Origin: Strongylocentrotus purpuratus
Taxonomy: Eukaryota; Echinodermata; Echinoidea; Camarodonta; Strongylocentrotidae
Direction of reading: 5' to 3'
Length of the DNA stretch: 64,000 bases
Assembly: GCF_000002235.5 (NCBI RefSeq)
Contig: NW_022145551.1
Location: forward strand, 1,841,001 to 1,905,000
Shown: piece by piece, positions 11,626 to 24,220 of the stretch
Layout: each line of letters starts with the position of its first letter
Position numbering within the stretch: the first letter of the stretch is position 1
Notes under the pieces: model-generated
What the model was told of the DNA's origin: nothing
Databases searched by the model: none
The model's input: only the letters and a program-made list of their open reading frames with translations
Translations under genes and position numbers: made by a program

Positions 11626-14382
11626 AATTTACACTTGTTATATGGCGACATATTTCTGAGTAATATTTCTGATCCAATGAAGAGAGTATTTTTCGCACTT
11701 GCCGAAATAGATATTTTTGAGGCATTATTTGACATGTTCTAGATTGTAGTCTCAAGAAGCCAGAAAGGTATTTAGTCCCACAAAGGCTGAGGAATGGAAG
11801 AAAAGTCACAGTCCCCATATCATCCCTCCATGCGTGGTGTGGGTACATGGGGAGTGAGCCCAGAATGAGCGCAACCCAGGGCAAAGAAGAGATGGAAAAG
11901 AAAGACCTCCAAACTCTCTAAACCCCTCTCGCATCATTTTACATTATGTAAATAGAACCAAAGACGTCATTACTACCTATATTCTATCGGCTGTACCAAA
12001 CTTATATGCAAATGAAGATTGCGCCCTTCCGCACCTCATGAATGCTTTTATTTGACAAAGTTGTAAAATACGTAAATGAGGATAAAGCTTTTTCCTGTTT
12101 GCTGCCTACTTGTATTACACACAGCTGAAAATATATGATAGTGGGTTTTTTATCATTGCCTCTTATATGGATGTTAATATTCAAAATAGAACCAATACAG
12201 ATTTCTGGAGCGCACTTTTTTACTCTACTAACATCACGAAAAGCGCTACCAAATATGGAGATGAATGTTATGCTTATTCCTCTTCGTTGCCTGTTTTTAT
12301 TGGATAAAGCTGTCGAATATTAAATTTGTGCAACACCTTTGTCTATTTCGATGCGTGCTTTTTTCGATATAGCTGGAAATGATGGTGTATGTGTTACGCC
12401 CTTTCCTAGTATACTTATGCTATTGGCTGCACCTGTCCAACTGGAAACACAGTGGTTACGCCCCCCCCCCCCCCCCAGTATGAACTCATTTGCATACAGC
12501 CAATCATCTCATCTTGTCAATAAGAAGCTTTACGATCGATAACGAGGGATGCAAAGCTCTTTACACATAGACAGCGCCTTGTCTATGTCAGCATGGTGTG
12601 CGTGCATAGTCATATGGCATAGACTTGCCAATGCTTGTTACAAGTTTCAAGTTTATTTATCTTTCTTTCATAACACATATTACAAATATGACATGAATAT
12701 AAAGGAGTGAACAGAATATGGCGTTACAATAGAAAGATGAGGCGACCTTGGTTGAAAGCAAGGCTTGTGGAATTAAGGTCCCTCATGAGTAGTTTATGAG
12801 TATGTCCTAAAAGAACAAACTCATCAGATAAGAATAATGCGTACATTTAAATGCTTACAAAATAAACTAACTAAACAACTGAGAAAATATTAAACATAAA
12901 TAAGTACAATAAAATCTACTGACTACTAAATAATGGCTATAAACAACAGGGATATACTATGAGCAACAGGACTGAAACACAGACAAAAACTAAACATGAC
13001 AGACAGATGAATAGATGTGAGAAACGGGAGTAGAATTATGCTGACCTATATAGCAAATAATTTTCTTAAATATTGATCACAACTATAAATCTAGACGATA
13101 TCGACTCAAATACATTAACTTCAGTTTGCGCTTAAATACATAAATACTGACCGATTGCGCTATTCTTGGTTCAAGGGAATTCCCAAACCTAGGTCCAGTG
13201 GACCCCAGAGTAGTAAGGGCGAATTGCGTTCTGATATAGGACGATAATTATTCAAGATAAGGGCATCACCCTTTTTAAAAATGGGCACAACATTTGCAAT
13301 CTTCATTTTCATGGGTACAACACCAGTGGTCATTGATAGATTAAATATATGTACGAGGGGTTGTACAATACCAATAATTACATTTGTTATCAACTCATTT
13401 GTTATATAGTCACAACCTGGAATTTTCTTATTCTTTAAAGAATGTACAATATCAAATAATTCGTCGCTGTTTTCACGAAGTGACGGTAGTGAAAAAAAAT
13501 TGCATTCACTTTGCGTTACGATTTTCCTCACTACCGTCACTTCGTGAAAACAAGGACGAATTCTGCTACAGTCGTTGGCAATAAAAATAAACTATTATGA
13601 TTAGGTTTTCTAAAAAAAGATTGAAATATTTTTTGAGAATCTGGAATGACACGCGACAAATTCTGGCCAATATTCCAAAAATATTCATTGAATTTATCTA
13701 CAATAACTTCTGGATCATCAACTACATTCCCATCATTTTTTAATTGACTTACATCAGACGCTTTCTGCTTTGGCTTAAAAACATTCCTAATCACTTTCCA
13801 TGTCCCTTTTATATCATTATGTGTCGCCTGAAACTGAGCACAATAATACTGCTTCTTAGCAGCACGTATAATTGAAGTAAGAGTATTCCGATAAATAGTA
13901 TATTTCCTATGAGAAGACTGAGATTTACTTATCTTATACTTATAGTACAACTTATTTTTCCTGTTTATTGACCTCAATATAGAATTAGTAATCCATGGCA
14001 ATCGAGGGGTTGTTCTACGATTTCTACTATTACATTTACGTAAACGTAATTTTTATCATACAGCAAAAAGAATGTATTTAAGAATTTATCATATGAGCTA
14101 TCAACATCATAATCACGTAATACTTCTCTCCAATCACTTGCTATTAAACAACTCATCTCTAAATTTAGCAATACTGGTAGAATTCCTATTTCGAACATAT
14201 CTATTACTAGAAATATTACGGATATTCCTACCAAAAGACATCCTCGCATATACTGGAAAGTGGTCAGACAAATCAGAAATTATAATACCCGCATCTGGTA
14301 AAGGTCGTACATTACTAAAAATGTTATCAATGAGAGTAGAAGACGTGTCTGTAACTCTGGTAGGTTTAGTAATTAAGGGCAA

Positions 14383-16369
14383 GGGTGTCGATTTGTATCC
14401 GTGGTTGGGGGGATGATAGGTGCCAAAATATTTTCGGCAATGGATCAAAGCAATCAAGAGGTAGAAGCTTGTGGCAGGTTGCACCCCTCCCCAAGGGCGT
14501 AGCCAGGAGAGTTACAGAGCGCGCGTAGCGCGCTCCCTTGGGGGTGGGTGCAGGGAGGGCCCTCCCCACGAAGCGCGGAAGCTTTGACGTTTCATTAACT
14601 TATTAAAGAAAGAAGGTGATTCGATGTACCATCAAATGTTTGAATCAACTTCCCCTTCCTCCGCGCGTAGCGCGGAAGCTCTGACGTTTCATCAGATTAT
14701 TGAAGAAAGAAGACGATTTCATGTACCATTCTCGAATCTTAATCCTTAATGTTTGAAACAAGCACCACTTTCTCCGCGCATAGCGCGGAAGCTCTGACGT
14801 TTCATTTGATTATTAAAGAAAGAAGACGATTCGATGTACCATTCTCGACTGTTAATCCTTGTCTGAATTCAGTTTCCCCCCTCCCGCGCGAAGCGCGGAA
14901 GCTTTGACGTTTCATTAAATGATTAGAGAAAGAAGACGATTCGTTGTACCGTGTCCTTGTCTGAGTGCAATTCGCTTCCGCGCAAAGCGCAAAGCGCGGA
15001 AGCTTTGACGTTTCAATAAATTATTAGAGAAGGAAGACGATTAGTTGTATCGTGTCCTTGTCTGAATCCAGTTTTTCCCCTCCCGCAGACGATTAGTTGT
15101 ATCGTGTCCTTGTCTGAATTCAGTGTTTCCCCTCCCGCGCAAATTAAATTATTAGAAAAAGAAAATGATTCGTTGTATCGTGTTCTTTGACGTTTCATTT
15201 AATTATAACTTTTAATCATAGTCTAAATTCAGTTGCCCCCCTCCCGCGCAAAGCGCGGAAGCTTTGCCGTTTCACTAAATTATTAGAGAAAGAAGACGGC
15301 TCATTGTACCATTCTCTATATTAATCCTTGTCTGATTTCAGTTTCCCCACATGATGTACGTATGGAACATTCGTTCGCAAATCTTTGCATGCACAGCCCG
15401 AGTGGTGGGTAGCATGTTATCTCCCGGCAGTGCTTGTCGCAATATCTTCTGGAAAGGAATTGTATACTACCGTTAGGGTTAACGGCCACTATTTAGGCTT
15501 ATTAGTGACTATACAAAAGATATGCTCTTCCTGGCTTTTTGGTAATGTGTCAGTTTGCAACAGAAATGGAGAAACGCGAATTTGTTGAAAATCATGTGAT
15601 ATCACCAACATTTATAAATCACTTGTATGAAATACGCCAGTGACGTTGGCCTACATCAGCTTTTCAATAAAACAAAAATAAGTTGTGACATAATAATATT
15701 TCTCCAAAAATGAATTTTTTAAAGGAAATATCAGGAAATAAAATGAGTGAAAAAAATAAAAATAAAGATACAATGACGTGAATTTTAAAAAGGGTGAACG
15801 GAAACAAAATAACAACTAGTGAACTATCTTATAAGTCATACTAATGTCCGAAAATCTTTCTCCTTGTCTCCGATCTCATCACAAATTTGTCACAGAGTTC
15901 ATTTATGTTTACATTGTCCAGGATTGTCTGATGTTTCAGATTGCTACTTTTGCGCTTCGCGCTTAACATTTAGCTTGTTGCTTTTTAACGCTGCGTCTTT
16001 GCGTCTGGCGCACTGCATTTCTATGATGCTGTTGATTGAACAAAGTTAATAAATTCATCAATTCCTGATGAAGCCTTATGAACGAGAATTCAATTTATTC
16101 TTGTCTCATATACGGTCGTCTCATTTACTTCGTATATATGTATGTATTATGAAAATGAGATAACAAAATGTGTATAATTGACGGTCATCTTGCGAGTAAT
16201 AACCATTAACTACTCTCATCGGGCTCTCATCATTACTTTATCTCTTTTTTTTTTCTTTTTTTTTTAGGGTGAATTATTGGGGGGGATGATTGTACAGGCC
16301 ATCCCCCCCACCTGAAATATTGGGGGGATATATCCCCCCCATCCCCCCCCCCCGGGATCGACACCCATG
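14383..16369. mobile_element. 2-kb non-autonomous TIR element inserted in the LINE
   Basis: Flanked by an 11-bp direct repeat ATTAAGGGCAA at 14372-14382 and 16370-16380, which restores the LINE endonuclease reading when the insert is removed. The ends are inverted: GGGTGTCGAT on the left and ATCGACACCC on the right, followed by poly-G/C. No transposase frame is visible. Inside are a minisatellite (14570-15345) and unassigned AT-rich sequence (15350-16250). Confidence 0.75.
14570..15345. repeat. about 100-115-bp minisatellite, ~7 copies
   Basis: Recurrent unit beginning CGCGGAAGCTTTGACGTTTCA, continuing through AAAGAAGAAGACGATTCG-like and CCTTGTCTGAATTCAGT-like words, and ending in a short palindrome of the GCGCGTAGCGCGG or GCGCAAAGCGCGG type. 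Copies start near 14573, 14668, 14782, 14894, 14995 and 15255; a shorter partial pair lies between. Confidence 0.8.
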
Positions 16370-17919
16370 ATTAAGGGCAATAAAGAGAAATATATAAACA
16401 TGTTCAAAAAGTCACAAACGTATGCATTCACATCGTGCTGAAGAAGATTAGCATTATAATCACCCATGACAAAGACTGTTTTATGTAAAAATATTGAATT
16501 TGATAACACAGTTTGCATTTCATTTATAAACAAATTCACATTACCTTGTGGTGGTCTATAAACGACCCCAATTATAACATTTCGTCTGCCCGGAAAAAAC
16601 AATTCTACAAAGACACTTTCCATTAAAACATTCCTTACATTAACTTCATTTAAAACTCGGTAATTCAACTGCGTGGGGACATACAATGCGACACCTCCTC
16701 CCCACCTATCTTGTCGATTATTCATAATTATATTACTTCCTGGAAGAGAAAATACATTTCCTTCAATTTCACTTGATAACCAAGTTTCAGAGATTCCTAT
16801 AACCATAGAACTGTAGCACATGTTCCGCAAAAATACATTTAATTTATCAAATTTTGCTTGCATACTACGAACATTAAAATGAAGAAAAGAAAGCTCGTTA
16901 TCACCAGAATTACCTATCTTTTGAGAGAATTGGCTTTCTGTACAATAACTACAGTGACTCGTGACAGCGTCATTGCCTTTACCAAGATCATACTCTAACG
17001 AGTATGCACTAGATTCAAAATAGTTGCGTATATCATCATCATTTGTGATCATCATTTAAAGATTCATACATGTATAGAGTGCAATATGATTGACAATGAT
17101 TGACATAGAAAGGCAGCCTACTAAGTGCAACAGAAAAGGACATAAAATGTACAACAAAAACTGTTGAGTATACTTAAACATATGCATTATAGGCATAGGA
17201 AGAACAGGATAAAACATGGAAAAGGTGAGAGAAAAATTGGTAAGAGAAAGAAAAACAGCGGAAGAGGGATAGAGAGTGAAAAAGATAAACAAAAATGAAA
17301 CAAGCAGTAGAACACTGGAACATGTTTAATGCCAGCCAGAATTTGCCATGAGAAATGTGATATGGAACAATGTTGTATCGGAAGGAGAGAAAAGAGAAGT
17401 GCGTAAAAGACAGAGCAAATTATAGATCTACACCTCTAATAATATCAGCTTATGAATTGCTGTGAAAAATAATTACTTAGCACTATACATTAAAATTACT
17501 CTAGCTTTCAAAGATAGGCCTTATAGTCATTGCGAAACCACTATATAGAATATAATAGAATAGAATATAATTTATTGACTCTTTCGATCCCCACCGTGGT
17601 ATGAGATTATAAAACATTTACATGTCATGATACTGATACGTAATAAAGAATACAAACATAGCTCAGGAAGTAAACTTACAACTCCCTGCATAGATTAATA
17701 TAACAAAGAATACAGAATACAACAATACTAATGTATAACAATAAATAGGAATGCTCTACGTACCTAGGATTTGCTACAAAACATAAATACAATAGTACGT
17801 GCAAAATGACAAGCATACATAAAAAGTGAAGAATATCACATGAACAAAATAAATGCAAACAAAAAAAAACTACATAATTGTCCTAACTATCTAACAAATT
17901 ATAAGTTTCAAGATTTTTG

Positions 17920-18160
17920 TACACATGAGGAAGTTCTTAGAAGAGCTGGAGTGCAAAGGAAAATGATACGTGAGATGTTGATTAGGCAGTTGAAGTTCAT
18001 GTGTCACATTACACGTAAAGAAGGCCTACATAATCTTGCTTTGACAGGGAATATTGTGGGAAGGAGGAGGACACTTTGGATGGACAATCTACAGAAATTG
18101 TTGGAAGAGAGAGGAGTGAAAGAACTGGGAGTAGTGTTAATACCGAAAAATGTCTGATTG
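17920..18160 (+). mobile_element. 3' end of a LINE-type endonuclease-reverse transcriptase ORF (fragment)
   Basis: The plus-strand frame reads LRRAGVQRKMIREMLIRQ, KFMCHITRKEGL, LALTGNIVGRRR and LWMDNLQKLL, the familiar C-terminal tail of RTE/Jockey-like retrotransposon polymerases. The catalytic region is absent, so this is a 5'-truncated fragment. It is in the opposite orientation to the neighbouring LINE. Confidence 0.7.
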
Positions 18161-18289
18161 GAAGAGGGCAGCCTCCTCAAATGGTTCATTTCTAATTCGA
18201 TTTCAGTGATTTACAAATGTTGTGAAATGACATAATTTTTAGTAAATTATACTATTTTATAAGTTTGTTGGAGAATGTCGAATTTCCAA

Positions 18290-18910
18290 ATTTCCAAAGC
18301 GAGAAATATGCTTATCTAGAGGTCTACATGTCAAGGCTCGCGGAAAAGCGAACAGTGGGCACGAGCCCCCCCCCCCCCCTCCCCACTATTTTGAAAAAGT
18401 ATTAAAGAGAAGTATAAAGAAAGAGAGAAAGAAACAAAAATGGTGACCTGCCAGTGTCATAAAATAATGAGGTATCAAAATATGCTCATCTGACCTTAAT
18501 TAAATGCCTAAAACCACTGACTTTTCGGGGGCTCCACCCCCTTGATCCCACAAAGGGCCCTAAGGCGTGCCCCTGAATGCTTATCTGACCGTAATAAAAT
18601 GCCTAAAAATCCCTGAGTTTCCTGGGGCTCAGCCCCTGGACCCCACGTCAATTAGTGACCTACATTGATAAGGTATCAAATATGCTCATCTGAACGTAAT
18701 GAATTCCCATAGCCCATGAGCTTCCTGGGGCTCCGCCCCTAGACTCCATGCCAATTTATGCTACACTTTGCCTGATCGTAAATACCTTAGCCTTGGCCCC
18801 ACCCACTTTGAAAAACATTCAGCGTGGCCTGCATGTAAAAGTGGTGGTGATGCGGATTTTTGTTCGGCCCCCTCCCCCCCCCCCCAAACGTTTTTGCTCA
18901 TTACGCCACT
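18290..18910 (+). mobile_element. dispersed repeat with internal tandem units, copy 1
   Basis: Shared with 41300-41850: both carry GCGGAA/GCGAAA-rich starts, a roughly 100-130-bp unit repeated internally (GGTATCAAAATATGCTCATC, then GGGGCTCCGCCCC-like blocks), AAACATTCAGCGTGGCCTGC, a long poly-C, and the end GCTCATTACGCCACTGCT. The last word is the complement of the CAGTGGCGTAATGAGC type of TIR. Non-autonomous DNA element, no ORF. Confidence 0.65.
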
Positions 18911-19221
18911 GCTGGTCACCATTACAAACCGATATTTGGCTCGCATGATTTTGAATTCGCCCCCCCCCCCCAACTAAATTCCTGGATCCGCGCCTGCCCA
19001 TGGCTGTGGCATAGCTTCTGGGGCAGATGGCCCCGCATATTTGTCTTTGAAAAAAAAAATTATAATTATATGGAGACATCCCCCGCTCCTGTGGTGACGC
19101 CAAAAAAGAAAAGGGAACTAAAATATAACACATAATCCTGTAGTAATTTGTTCTCCTTGTGGGAAGTCCCTCCCCACCACCATGCTCCAGACTCATCTTA
19201 TCTAGGCTTCGCCACTGAGAC

Positions 19222-19701
19222 ATTTTGAAAATTAGGTGGAGAGTGATTCTTTACAATTTTGATATATTTGGATGCCCCTTTAGATGTATAATAAGCACCA
19301 GAAAATGTAGCCCCTAAAACACTCCTGCTTTCGAGAAAAATTGAATATAAACATTTAACGGTGCTCCCGGTAAATTTCGATATATTTCAAATAGCTCCTA
19401 CGGCCATACAATGGTAGCTGCGACCATGAAAATCTCAGAATATGTAGTTGTGATATATAATTTCCAAACGGGAATAGCTAATCGGTCGATTTTAGTCAAG
19501 AAACTTTGTTTTATAGCTTAATTAATATCTTGACCTTGAGAGGGAGCTTTACAACATAAAGAGTTTATTATTTACAATTTCATAAGTTTAGACTCGATTT
19601 CAACCGCGAGAACGATCACTGAATATTGAAGGATCGCATATGCTTCCAATATGTTCATTTGAACCAAATTCATGACCCCATACCAAAACTTTGTATTACC
19701 T
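19222..19701 (+). mobile_element. TTAA-type non-autonomous DNA transposon, family A copy 3 (5' truncated)
   Basis: Same orientation and sequence as 1338-1842. The right end TTGTATTACCT is followed by TTAA at 19702. The left end is missing: homology starts abruptly at ATTTTGAAAATTAGG next to a GCCACTGAG element end. Confidence 0.75.
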
Positions 19702-22224
19702 TTAATCTTTAATTTATATTACTATTATATATTATTATCATCGTCATCAGTATCATCATAATGAGCATTATAACTGCCAAATGTGTTTTTTTTTTTAAAT
19801 GTTTTTTTTATCATCATCACAGAATATAATTCAGTATCATTACGTATATTTCCAGTAAAATCATCTAATAACATGGCAACATAAAACATCCTTAGGGATG
19901 TTATCTTGGATGTGTAACGTAATAGGGTTTAACATTATAGTGTGTACAAATAAAAAGCTGAGGGCGTCACCTTCAGGTTGGAGAAAGTTAGTGATGCGTT
20001 CATCGGCCAGTCTCTGTCTCATTCAATCTTGTCGCACCTCAGCGATCGGGTGAGCTGCATCCAGATACTCCTGTGCAGCGTGCCAGAATCTCAGATACCG
20101 TTGCTCCTTGGAGTAGCCGTACCGCACCAGAAATTGCATCCAATGCCAACCCGCAAACTTGTCGGACAAGATAGCACTCACTATTAACCTATTCTTCGAG
20201 CGGAAGTCAGCTTCTCCCAGATTGTATCCAGACAAGAGTGGTTTGGTGATATTAGAGCATAAGGTCGTGGAGTTTTTATAGCAGGAAGCATTTGTGTACG
20301 TCTCGGAACCAGTGAATCCATCATATCTATCCCTTCTTCCATTACCTCAAGCGCCTCTGGAAGATTGCAAACAAGCATCAACCTTCTGTCTTCTTCAGAT
20401 AGTTGGTCTTCAAATGGGAGAAGAGAGTACGCCGCCCGTTTCCCTTATCGACTGATCATCATCCCATTTTCAATATTATCGTTGAATTTCTCGTGCCCGT
20501 CTTTTTCACCTAGGGAAATAGAGTGCAGCCGCTCCAGTTTTTTTAGAGCTGTTTTATTAATGTTAATAGGAAGCGGAGCCACCCTTCGACTTCTTCTCAT
20601 TGCTAGGTTTTTAAGAGTGCTGAATAGGTCATCATCGCCACCTTGTAAGGTACCTAGATCAGGAACTGTAATATCACTTGAATGTTCTTGCTTCTGTCTT
20701 GCTCTTTTTCTCTTCAGAGCTCTCTGCTCCTTTAATCGTTCTCTCCTCTTCTTCTCTCGTTCTTTCTGTATAGCCTTAAGAGCAACAAAATCAGCTTCTA
20801 GCTTGATATCTTTATCTGACCCGCTTTTAGAACCTTTCTTTTTATTAACATCTTCTTCCTCTTTGTCGATGAAGACAGAAAAGTCTCCGAGACGGAATTC
20901 AACAGATTGAGACCGTGGTCGACGGGCCCCTGGATGCTTAGGCATTCCCGGTGCACGTGGAACTATACCTGTGGCTGTTGCCGATGTTCGACGCTTCGAA
21001 AGAGATATCATTGATCCCGACGAAACGGAAGCGTGTCCTACGGAAGTTGAGCTTGAGTCTCTGCTTGATGATCTTGATGAATCGGAGTTTCTGCGATATT
21101 TATTGAGATCAGCGATGGTTCCACCATGTTTACCCTCACCTTGATCTGGTTTATGCTCACTCTTATCTGTCGCCATTTCTTCTGATTGTTTTTTTTTTTC
21201 GTAGTATCGGTAGCATAAGTTAAATCAGTTTCGTCGGTTTCTGATCCTTCTGTCAAAATGGTTCGTGTAGCCGGGATGGGTGGTTTCGGGGACTTTTTGT
21301 GACCTTGGTCCGATTCATCACGTCTGCTTGAAGATGCCTCTTCCTCATCCGAAGTTCCATGCTTGCCGTAGTCTTTCTTTGAACATCCAAGGCTTGAGGA
21401 GCCACTTATTGAAGAACCCCTTCTAGCCGATCCTCTCCTTGACCTTCGTCCAGATGATAAAAACTCCTCTCGGATGCTGGTCTTTGGAAATCCAAATCAT
21501 CACCCGCCATAGCACTTCTTCGAAGAGATGCACTGCAACAAGCTGTAGACCGGCGAGAGGAATGCTTTGACATCTTAGATGTTTTCCCATTGAAGAGGAG
21601 CGTGGATTCTAGCAAACAAAAGGCAACAGAAAACAATAATCAATAATGGGATTCTGTTTTCATCATGATATTTGTAGTTCCTCCATCAATAATGTAATTT
21701 GAAATTATGAAAATAATGTACATGGCTAATAAGAAGGGCAACTTTTATCAATAAGAACAGTGAAATAACATCGTGATACGATGTAGTCTGACTGGCAAAG
21801 TAAAACAATTGTATAATTTGTGCATAAAATCTTTCAAAAACAGGAACAACACAAATATTTCATTTGATATCTTTTTCCTAGACATAAGTGATGGATTAAG
21901 TTTTGAGAACTGCCTTTAAAGATGGATCAGGCCAACTTACTCTCCTCATCAACCTGATCACTTTCGCTTCGACCGTCAGTGGATGTGGAACTTAGATCAA
22001 TGATTGATTCCGTTATGCTTGGGGTGCCCTTGACTGGTGATGCGCTGCGACTGCGTTCGTAACTTGCACTCTCTTGTGATATGGCTGGCAGTGGGAACTC
22101 ATCCGTCAACCAGTCATATCCCTTGGCCTTCATCTCTCCGCTCTCCTCCCTTAGATCTGCACTTTCAGAGGATCCCGCACGAACCATCTCACCAGTATCC
22201 TCTACCTTAAGAAGCGTCGAAAGC

Positions 22225-22525
22225 TGTGACCGCCTGACTTGGTTCGAGCTGAACATGGACATGAGGTTGCCGACGCTCTGTCTCAGGAGCTGTAGTTTGC
22301 GTGTGACCGCCTGACTTGGTTCGAGCTGAACATGGACATGAGGTTTCCGACGCTCTGTCTCAGGAGCTGTAGTTTGCGTGTGACCGCCTGACTTGGTTCG
22401 AGATGAACATGGACATGAGGTTTCCGACGCTCTGTCTCAGGAGCTGTAGTTTGCGTGTGGCCGCCTGACTTGGTTCGAGCTGAACATGGACATGAGGTTT
22501 CCGACGTTCTGTCATGTAATCGGAT
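22225..22525. repeat. 77-bp tandem repeat, 4 copies, over an RGS-gene exon boundary
   Basis: Copies start at 22225, 22302, 22379 and 22456 (TGTGACCGCCTGACTTGG and variants) and are almost identical, so the expansion is recent. The unit encodes SVGNLMSMFSSNQVRR on the minus strand and carries an in-phase AG (CTACAG and GAGACAG) at which the exon could start. 77 is not a multiple of 3. Confidence 0.85.
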
Positions 22526-23527
22526 TGGGTGGATTGATTGATAATTTGGTATATGCTTCTAGGTTCTTCAAGGCATTATAAGAATTTGATAATTAAACAA
22601 AATATCAACCAATTTTCTAGTGACATTAAAAATTACGGTTGTGGTTTGTTGATTTGATTTGTATAACATGTTACGATTCATTTCTATCCATTCTTTAGGC
22701 TCGATCCTTTTTTCTTCTTCTTAAATAAGGCATGCTTTTACATGAAAATAAATAGGCTGATAGGATCAATTTGCAGAATATGGGACAGCAAGTATGACGT
22801 ATACCGAAAAGAAAATCTTTAGAAAAGGAAGAGGAAACTGTCGGGCACATAAGCCTTGCATATTTCCAAATATATTAGTTTTTTTGTAATAAATCATTTG
22901 AAATGAATAGATAATAAATCATTCATGACCTTGTTTCAAACCAATACGAGATTGTTCAGTCTCTTGCGAATGTCAAGCTATATCATTAAAGGAAGCATGT
23001 GAATATTTCTTCAAGACGTGATCCATAAGCAAGACATATTTAAGAGAAGTTTATGAATTATAAATGAAGATGTCAAACCTGTAGAGATTTAAGAATGAAA
23101 CCCTGGATGGCGAGGCATGTATCTCGGGTCATCGTCTGCAGTGTGCTACCATCGGTCGTTTCTGTATCCGTAAAACTGCTGATGCTCGATTCTGCAGTTA
23201 AAAATCACATTCAGATTTCCTTAAAGGCATCGTTTAACAATGTTAAATCTGAGATGCACGGCCCTACGTGTTATCAGTGTCTGTGATATGGTGTAATATT
23301 GAAGCCCTAAAAAATTGCGCTTCAAAAAGATCAAGAAATGCCTCAAAAAGTAAAAATCTTTGAGTGACCGGTTTTACCATACTCGTTTTCCCCAGTAGGC
23401 TGCAGTGTTATGAAAACCGTTAGAAAACGCAAAATTTGATTCCGATTTCCAATCATAAATATCTTGATAATCAAACAGGCGATCGGCTTGTAAATTCATG
23501 GGGTTCCTGACTAACATAAAGCGGACA

Positions 23528-23589
23528 CTTTTTTTTTTTTTGGGTAGTCCAAAAAAAATTGCGACGACTCAGTCAGCCGACAATTCGCT

Positions 23590-23625
<36 letters not shown>

Positions 23626-23850
23626 GTAAGCGGACACTTTTTTTTCTTTTTTTTTTTTGGTCTTGAAATTTGAAAATTTGAAATTTTTCTTCGTTGAGGG
23701 AGGGGGGGGGGGGGTAAGGTCACCCTAGGTTAGCCGTGGGCATATTTTATTTTTTTTTAAACAAAAGAAAGGGGGGGTTTGCACACATAAAAATACCAAA
23801 GGGGGGTTTAACCCCCAAACCCCCCTCCCCCTGCGTACGCCCCTGACTCA
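23528..23850. repeat. poly-G/poly-T low-complexity cluster with a GGGGCGTACGCAGGGGG-type terminus
   Basis: Several runs: T, then a G run of about 30, then T-rich and G-rich again. It ends in GGGGTTTAACCCCC and CCCCTGCGTACGCCCC, the common CAGGGGCGTACGCAGGGG element end read in complement. Confidence 0.6.
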
Positions 23851-24220
23851 CACAGAGGGGACGCACGGCAAGCGCATTGGACATTTGCAATTTTGGCCAG
23901 TGCGTTGTCGTTTGCTAGGTGTGCGTCATCAGTGCGTCGGGATGTTTTGAGCATGCTCAAAAGTGTGCGCGGAGCTCGGCGCATGAATGTAAACGCCAAA
24001 GGCACGCCAGACATGCGCGGAAAGCGCTAGACCAACATCAGACATACGTGGAGCACACGCCCTGTATAAGCGCAGCGCGCTAGCAACACACTATGCTTTC
24101 GGTGTCAGCTCGCTAGCTTCTCCCAAATCCTGACAAAAGTCGGAATCACGACGTTTTCCGATTTTCAATGCGCCGGCCGTGCGTCCCCCATGCGTCTCCT
24201 CTGTGTGACCGGGCCTTAAC
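23849..24220. mobile_element. MITE with GGCCCGGTCACACAGAG terminus
   Basis: The right end CTCTGTGTGACCGGGCCTTAA pairs with left CTCACACAGAGGGGACGCAC; the outer GGCCCGGT of the left end is lost. The interior is dense in GCGC/TGCG words. Same terminus class as 25511-26194. Confidence 0.65.

Larger units (their letters stand above)
12645..17055 (-). mobile_element. CR1/Jockey-type LINE, internally deleted and carrying a nested insertion
   Basis: The minus strand shows, in order: an APE endonuclease (about 17055-16380) with LHFNVRSM, SETWL, WGGGVALYVP, VVYRPPQG and MGDYNANLL; after the 14383-16369 insertion its C-terminal part with TSSTLIDNIFSN and SDHFP (14380-14130); a linker (14001-13540); and the start of reverse transcriptase up to VVPIFKKGD...NNYRPIS near 13240. 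The frame then passes to C-terminal LINE sequence (SVSIYVFKRKLKLMYLSRY, about 13165-13080) and an AT-rich 3' UTR ending in AATAAACTTGAAACTTG near 12645. Most of the RT core, including the catalytic YxDD, is missing. A small inverted duplication lies at 13471-13551. Several other frame breaks exist, so it is dead. Clade cannot be fixed without the RT core. Confidence 0.85.

Noticed and set aside
11495-11884. His-rich minus-strand frame (possible metal-binding protein)
   Set aside because: His run comes from the GAT microsatellite.
20365-20910. 181-codon plus-strand frame
   Set aside because: Antisense shadow of the charged coil region of the RGS gene; no motif of its own.
22225-22525. CRISPR-like regular repeat
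   Set aside because: 77-bp units are contiguous with no unique spacers; eukaryotic context.
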